NCBI RefSeq assembly: GCF_900291975.1
Contig: NZ_OMPN01000001.1
Span: forward strand, 496,001 to 560,000
Length of the DNA: 64,000 nucleotides
Direction: 5' to 3'
Source of the DNA: Agathobaculum massiliense
Lineage (GTDB): Bacteria > Bacillota > Clostridia > Oscillospirales > Butyricicoccaceae
Under the pieces are notes generated by a model. The model did no database searches. It worked only from the letters and a program-made list of their open reading frames with translations, and was not told the DNA's origin. Below, in pieces: positions 60,204 to 64,000 of the stretch. Each line of letters opens with the position of its first letter. The stretch's first letter is position 1. The position numbers and the translations under genes are program-made.

Positions 60204-61823
60204 TTATGCCTCAGGATCGCCTGGCAGAGGCGTCGTTTCGCCGCCCGAGGATTCTCCCCCGCCGGAGGAGCCGCCCGGGTCGGTCGTACCGCCGCCGCTT
60301 GCACCGCCGCTCGGGCTAGTCGTCGTACCGTCGCCGGTACCGCCGTTCGGATCAGTGGTTGTGCCGCCGCTTCCGTCACCGGAGCCGCCAGTGTTCGGGT
60401 CGGTCGTCGTGCCGCCGTTCGGATCGGTCGTGCTGCCGCCGGTACCGCCAGCGTTCGGGTCAGTCGTTGTGCCGCCGGTATCCGGTCCCGTGGTCGTGCC
60501 GCCGCCGGCGTCGCTGTTGTCTCCCTCCGTGCCGCCGACCTCAGGATCGGCCGACACATCGCCGCCGGAGGCATCGTCGCTTGGCTCATCGCTGGAGGCG
60601 GTGTCGCCCCAGACGTAATTTTCATACGGATCCGTATCGTCATAGCCGCCGCCCGAATAGCTTTCCGGACCGCTTACCATGTCGAGCGCCGTGATATCCT
60701 CTTCATATGGGTTGAAATACTGGTTGACCAGATCGAGCGTCTCCTGATAATACGGGAAAAAGAACGAATACGCGGTCGAGCTTCCCGCCGTACTCATCTG
60801 CCCATAGCCGGGCAGGGTGAAGAACTGGATGCTGTCGTTTTTGATCTTGAGCGCCTGCATGCCCATCCAGAGCAGGTTGCCCGCGGTCAGGTCAGTTTTG
60901 ACGTTCTGGAACACCGCATCCGCGATACTCGGAATCTTGGTGATATTTTTCAGCTGGAAGACCTGGTTGGCCAGCTCCTTGAGGAATTTCTGCTGGTTTT
61001 CCACACGGCCCTCGTCGCCGTTGGGGTATTGTACGGAGTAGTCGTTATTATGGCGCCAGCGCAGGAACTGCACGACCTGATCACCGTTCAGCGTCTGGTT
61101 GCCCGCATACAGGTCAATGTGGAGGTCTTGCGAGGGGTCGTCGTACTCCATGCGGAACGGCACCTCATACTCAACGCCGCCGATCGCGTCCACAATAGCC
61201 GCGATGCCGTCAAAGTTGACGATCACATAATAGTCCGGCCGGAAGCCCAGCAGCCGTTCGATCTCTTTCTTGGTCTGCTCGATGCCGCCGATGGCATAGG
61301 CCGCGTTGATCTTGCGGCTCGCGCCTGTGGCACTGTTGTTGCACATGGTGTCGCGCGGGATATTCATGACGTTAATTGTCTTTTTATTGGTATCCATGGT
61401 GACGACCATGAGCGCGTCGGTCCGTGTTTCGTCCTCGTCCACCGCGCCGACCACAAAAGTGACCACATCGTCAATGCGCGTGCCCGAATTGAGCAGGCTG
61501 TTGACGTCGATCTTATCGCCGTTCTCCTTGTCCTTGATCGTAGGGTCATTGCCCTTCGGCGGACGGACAAGGATCGCTGCGGCCGCGGCCACGCTGGCCA
61601 GCAGCGCAAGCACCACCGCCACCGTGACGATGACCCGCTTCCGCTTCTGCCCTTTGGTGAGCGGCTTTTTTGTCCTGCCGCCTTTTTTGCCCGTCGGTTT
61701 GGGCGCGGTTTTGGCGGCCTGCGGCTTTTCGTCCGCGATAGGCGCCGCATACTGCGCCGTCTTTTTCTTTTTCGCGCGGCTGGGTTTACCGCTGTGGCCG
61801 CCGCTTCCTCCAAAAAGTTTCAA
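60204..61823 (-). CDS. LytR-CpsA-Psr (LCP) family wall-polymer ligase with Gly/Thr-rich tail
   Basis: A 539-residue membrane-anchored enzyme that attaches polymers such as teichoic acid or capsule to peptidoglycan. A basic 60-residue cytoplasmic N-terminus precedes one helix (about residues 64-86). The LCP domain shows NVMNIPRDTMC, INAAYAIGGIEQTKKEIERLLG, VNFDGIAAIVDAIGGVEYEVP and QFLRWRHNNDYSV. The last 110 residues are a low-complexity repeat of TTTDPN-type units with Gly and Ser, probably a wall-spanning tail. Start is TTG at 61823 with GGAGG upstream. It lies in the rdgB-leuS operon. Confidence 0.92.
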   Translation of the reverse strand: MKLFGGSGGHSGKPSRAKKKKTAQYAAPIADEKPQAAKTAPKPTGKKGGRTKKPLTKGQKRKRVIVTVAVVLALLASVAAAAAILVRPPKGNDPTIKDKENGDKIDVNSLLNSGTRIDDVVTFVVGAVDEDETRTDALMVVTMDTNKKTINVMNIPRDTMCNNSATGASRKINAAYAIGGIEQTKKEIERLLGFRPDYYVIVNFDGIAAIVDAIGGVEYEVPFRMEYDDPSQDLHIDLYAGNQTLNGDQVVQFLRWRHNNDYSVQYPNGDEGRVENQQKFLKELANQVFQLKNITKIPSIADAVFQNVKTDLTAGNLLWMGMQALKIKNDSIQFFTLPGYGQMSTAGSSTAYSFFFPYYQETLDLVNQYFNPYEEDITALDMVSGPESYSGGGYDDTDPYENYVWGDTASSDEPSDDASGGDVSADPEVGGTEGDNSDAGGGTTTGPDTGGTTTDPNAGGTGGSTTDPNGGTTTDPNTGGSGDGSGGTTTDPNGGTGDGTTTSPSGGASGGGTTDPGGSSGGGESSGGETTPLPGDPEA

Positions 61824-61850
61824 ACGATTCCTGCCTCCAGTTTACTCCTG

Positions 61851-62429
61851 TCACTCCCGCCAGCGGATACCATGGTAGATCATATCGTTGTAGGCGCCGA
61901 TGGTATCGCTGTGGATCAGCTTGCCCCGCGCGATCAGCTCGGTCAGCGTTTGGTCGTAGCAGTAAAGCAGCGCGCGGTCCAGGCTGAGCCTGGCAAGCTC
62001 CCTTGCTTTTTCGACCCCGGGAAAATCGCGGGTTTCCTCAATGTAATCCGCCAGATAAAGAATTTTATCCAGCAGCGTCATGCCGTGTTTTCCGGTGGTG
62101 TGGCAGGCGATGGCCTCGCACACATCCTCCGGCGCGCCGTATTCCACGCGCGCGATCGCCGCAGCGGTTTTCCCGTGCAGCATTTTCGGCTCGCTTTTTT
62201 CGACGTTACAGGGTATTATACCGTATTTCGCACATAAATTCAACTGTTCTTGCGGAGAAAGATGTTTTGTTATGTCATGCAGTATGGCTGCGAAACCCGC
62301 TTTTTCCACGTCCCCGCCGAAGCGCTCCGCCAGCAGCCTGGCCGCCCGCTCGCAGCCGAGCGTATGCTCATACCGGTATCCGTGCAGCCTCGACAGGATC
62401 CCCTTCCGCATTTCGTCGTTACACAACAT
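61851..62429 (-). CDS. yqeK: HD-domain hydrolase YqeK (diadenosine tetraphosphatase)
   Basis: A 192-residue HD-superfamily enzyme that splits Ap4A symmetrically to two ADP. Metal-binding residues are visible in GYRYEHTLGCERAARLLA, AGFAAILHDITKHLS (His-Asp), AIACHTTGKHGMTLLDKILYLADYIE. The ATG at 62429 follows AAGGCGGG. It lies directly after nadD, a conserved pairing in Firmicutes. Confidence 0.93.
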   Translation of the reverse strand: MLCNDEMRKGILSRLHGYRYEHTLGCERAARLLAERFGGDVEKAGFAAILHDITKHLSPQEQLNLCAKYGIIPCNVEKSEPKMLHGKTAAAIARVEYGAPEDVCEAIACHTTGKHGMTLLDKILYLADYIEETRDFPGVEKARELARLSLDRALLYCYDQTLTELIARGKLIHSDTIGAYNDMIYHGIRWRE

Positions 62430-62473
62430 AACTTTTACCCGCCTTTCTTTTTTATATCGATTTTTCTATCTTG

Positions 62474-63067
62474 TCAATACCCATACAGGTGATTTCGCTC
62501 GATATAATCCGCGACTGCGGGCGGGGTATAGCGGCGCAGCGCGCCGCCCTGCCGCAGTTCGGTCGAAGAGATGGTCAGGCTTTCCCCTCGGACCATCTCG
62601 ATTTTGGCGTTCATGGTTTGGCGCAGGCGCGCCGCCTTGTCGGCCAGCGCGTCCCAGTCGTCCCCGTCCCGCGCGCACACGGCAAGCGTGGACAGGCGTA
62701 CGATCTCCTCCGGCGCGCGCCAGATCCGGTCGAACGACAGCAGCATATCCGTGCCGACAATCAAGTAAAGCGCACGCTCGCCCCGCGCATGCAGCGCGCG
62801 CAGCGTATCGACCGTATAGCTCGCGCCTCCGCGCGCCACCTCCAGCGTGTCCAACCGTGCCCAAGGGGTATCCGCCAGCAGCAGGCGCACCATTTCACAG
62901 CGGTCGGCCACGGTCGCGGTGTCCTCCGGCAGCGCTTTGTGCGGCGGGATATTGGTCGGGATGAACAGCACCTTATCCAGCCCCAGCGCTTCCCTGGCAA
63001 GGCGCGCGGCGTGCAGATGCCCCAGGTGCGGCGGGTTGAACGTCCCGCCGAGTATGCCCGTTCTCAT
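62474..63067 (-). CDS. nadD: Nicotinate-nucleotide adenylyltransferase
   Basis: A 197-residue enzyme that makes nicotinic acid adenine dinucleotide from NaMN and ATP. The nucleotidyl-transferase motif GILGGTFNPPHLGHLHAA lies at residue 4-21 and the C-terminal ISSTELRQ motif near residue 170. FIPTNIPPHK is also typical. Its ATG overlaps the stop of the RNA-binding protein gene (63064-63067). It is an essential step of NAD synthesis. Confidence 0.96.
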   Translation of the reverse strand: MRTGILGGTFNPPHLGHLHAARLAREALGLDKVLFIPTNIPPHKALPEDTATVADRCEMVRLLLADTPWARLDTLEVARGGASYTVDTLRALHARGERALYLIVGTDMLLSFDRIWRAPEEIVRLSTLAVCARDGDDWDALADKAARLRQTMNAKIEMVRGESLTISSTELRQGGALRRYTPPAVADYIERNHLYGY

Positions 63068-63363
63068 TTGACCAACACGATCTTCCGCTTATCCTTGTCC
63101 CGCGCCTGGCGGTAGAGGATAAATTTCGAGCCGATGCACTGCACCGGTTCGGCGCCGGCCGCCTCGCACAGCGCTTCGGACACCGTGCGCGGGGTGAGCA
63201 TGGCGCTTTCCAGCACCTTACCCTTGACCAGCTCGTGCGCTTCGAGCAGTTGGTCGAGCTGGCGCTCGACCGCATCGGTCACACCCTCCTTACCGATGAT
63301 TAACGTATCGGCAAGCGGATTGGCAAGCGCGCGCAGCTGTGCGCGCTGTTTGGTAGTCAGCAT
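63064..63363 (-). CDS. yhbY: CRM-domain RNA-binding protein YhbY
   Basis: A 99-residue protein with the YhbY/CRM fold: LTTKQRAQLRALANPLADTL, IIGKEGVTDAV and QCIGSKFILYRQAR. It associates with pre-50S ribosomes and helps assembly. The stop overlaps the nadD start by 4 bases, and the gene follows rdgB by 24 bases. Confidence 0.93.
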   Translation of the reverse strand: MLTTKQRAQLRALANPLADTLIIGKEGVTDAVERQLDQLLEAHELVKGKVLESAMLTPRTVSEALCEAAGAEPVQCIGSKFILYRQARDKDKRKIVLVK

Positions 63364-63387
63364 AGATGATTCTCCTGTCTTGATCGG

Positions 63388-63960
63388 TTAAAGGCGGCCT
63401 TGCAGCGCCTCTTTCAACTTTCTCAGAGCGCGGCCGCGGTGGGATATCTCATTTTTGGTTTCCGGCGGCAGTTCGCCGAACGTGCAGCCGCAGGCCGGCA
63501 CATAGAACAGCGGGTCATATCCAAATCCGCCCGCGCCATGGCTTTCACGGAGCAGCTCCCCCTCGCACTCGCCGCGCACGGTCAGCGTTTCCCCATCCGG
63601 CAGGATGCACGCGATCGCGCACACGAAACGGCAGGAGCGGTCATCCTGATCCTCCATATTGCGCAGCAGCAGGTCGTTGCGCGCCCGATCGGCCCCCTCG
63701 CAGTAGCGCGCGGAGTAGATGCCCGGCGCGCCGCCCAGCGCGTCCACGCAAAGGCCGGAGTCGTCCGCGATGGCAGGCAGACCAGTGAAGCCCGCCGCGC
63801 TCACCGCCTTGATGCGCGCGTTTTCCTCAAACGTGGCGCCATCCTCCGCCGGCTCGGGCGCATCCTCGGGCAGCGGGACGACCTCGACGCCCAGCTCCCC
63901 CAGAATCGCCGCCATTTCCGCTATTTTCTTTTTGTTGTGGGATGCAAGCACGAATTTCAT
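63388..63960 (-). CDS. rdgB: XTP/dITP pyrophosphatase
   Basis: A 190-residue nucleotide house-cleaning enzyme that removes inosine and xanthosine triphosphates. Motifs: FVLASHNKKKIAEM at the N-terminus, ATFEENARIKA, PAIADDSGLCVDALGGAPGIYSAR, GFGYDPLFYVP and KNEISHRGRAL. The ATG at 63960 shares a base with an upstream TGA (TGATG) and has GGGGAGAG before it; the longer open frame to the window edge is rejected for that reason. Confidence 0.95.
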   Translation of the reverse strand: MKFVLASHNKKKIAEMAAILGELGVEVVPLPEDAPEPAEDGATFEENARIKAVSAAGFTGLPAIADDSGLCVDALGGAPGIYSARYCEGADRARNDLLLRNMEDQDDRSCRFVCAIACILPDGETLTVRGECEGELLRESHGAGGFGYDPLFYVPACGCTFGELPPETKNEISHRGRALRKLKEALQGRL

Positions 63961-64000
63961 CACAGGCTCTCCCCCATGACCTTGCTCTGCGTCCGGCACA
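63960..64000 (-). CDS. C-terminal end of an unidentified gene upstream of rdgB (partial)
   Basis: Reading the minus strand from the window edge gives 12 codons ending KVMGESL before TGA at 63960-63962. The stop overlaps the rdgB start, so an upstream gene is probably translationally coupled to rdgB. Too little is visible to name it. Confidence 0.4.
   Translation of the reverse strand, partial: CRTQSKVMGESL

Noticed and set aside
60168-62237. A 689-codon plus-strand open frame opposite the LCP and yqeK genes
   Set aside because: It spans two conserved minus-strand genes and has repetitive Arg/Ala shadow composition.
1-64000. CRISPR arrays, rRNA genes, transposase genes
   Set aside because: No regularly spaced repeats, rRNA segments or recognisable transposase motifs were seen while reading the window.

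Overview
The window is a GC-rich, densely packed chromosomal segment of an anaerobic Firmicute. The gene families (DUF6472, DUF6530, DUF378, CpXC, DHHW/MBOAT pair, homodimeric glycyl-tRNA synthetase, YesM/YesN-type two-component system, a second divergent gyrase/topoisomerase IV pair) and the GC content point to a clostridial, Oscillospirales-like gut bacterium. The species cannot be fixed from the sequence.

Layout. 1-2.2 kb: end of a KDPG aldolase gene, 2-keto-3-deoxygluconate kinase, and an AEC-family transporter. 2.2-6.8 kb: AT-rich decayed DNA, then the remnant of an integrative element (excisionase-like HTH, a broken DUF6100 gene holding a perfect 21-bp inverted repeat, a winged-helix protein, a twice-frameshifted tyrosine integrase) ending at tRNA-Ser(CGA). 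6.8-18.4 kb: housekeeping and metabolism: phosphodiester glycosidase, DEAD-box helicase, metal permease, CpXC protein, an ABC-F protein with a degenerate second ATP site, nitroreductase plus sirtuin, O-acetylhomoserine sulfhydrylase behind a strong promoter, operator and possible leader peptide, glyS and tRNA-Ala(CGC). 18.5-21.5 kb: an AT-rich type II restriction-modification island (MvaI/BcnI-like nuclease, two SPPY methyltransferases, a C-type HTH regulator). 21.6-28.4 kb: a redox cluster (two multiply broken genes, then CMD, cupin, aldo/keto reductase and MerR on the minus strand, and LysR divergent from an FMN reductase and a flavodoxin).

28.5-41.4 kb: uptake and breakdown of sugar acids. 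A zinc dehydrogenase and a substrate-binding protein lie next to a YesM/YesN two-component pair. They are followed by a six-gene minus-strand operon: tagaturonate epimerase, an L-galactonate/L-gulonate dehydrogenase-like enzyme, TRAP transporter DctP-DctQ-DctM, and tagaturonate reductase. Together with kdgK and eda at the left end this covers much of a hexuronate/aldonate route to pyruvate and glyceraldehyde 3-phosphate; the isomerase UxaC and the dehydratases UxaA/UxuA are not in the window.

41.6-50.7 kb: FAH-family enzyme, small Cys-rich proteins, sugar O-acetyltransferases, an AlgI/AlgX-like O-acetylation module with a lipoprotein, a DMT exporter and an aminotransferase. 50.7-55.8 kb: divergent type IIA topoisomerase subunits separated by a broken acyltransferase. 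56-56.7 kb: a Vat-like acetyltransferase broken at one G-run. 57-64 kb: rpsU, then a classic minus-strand operon rdgB-yhbY-nadD-yqeK-LCP-rsfS-leuS.

Broken genes are frequent (integrase, DUF6100, AKR, flavodoxin-cyclophilin fusion, acyltransferase, Vat) and some lesions lie in homopolymers, so assembly error must be separated from real decay. Long open frames opposite glyS, leuS, the helicase and the LCP gene are high-GC shadows and are not annotated.
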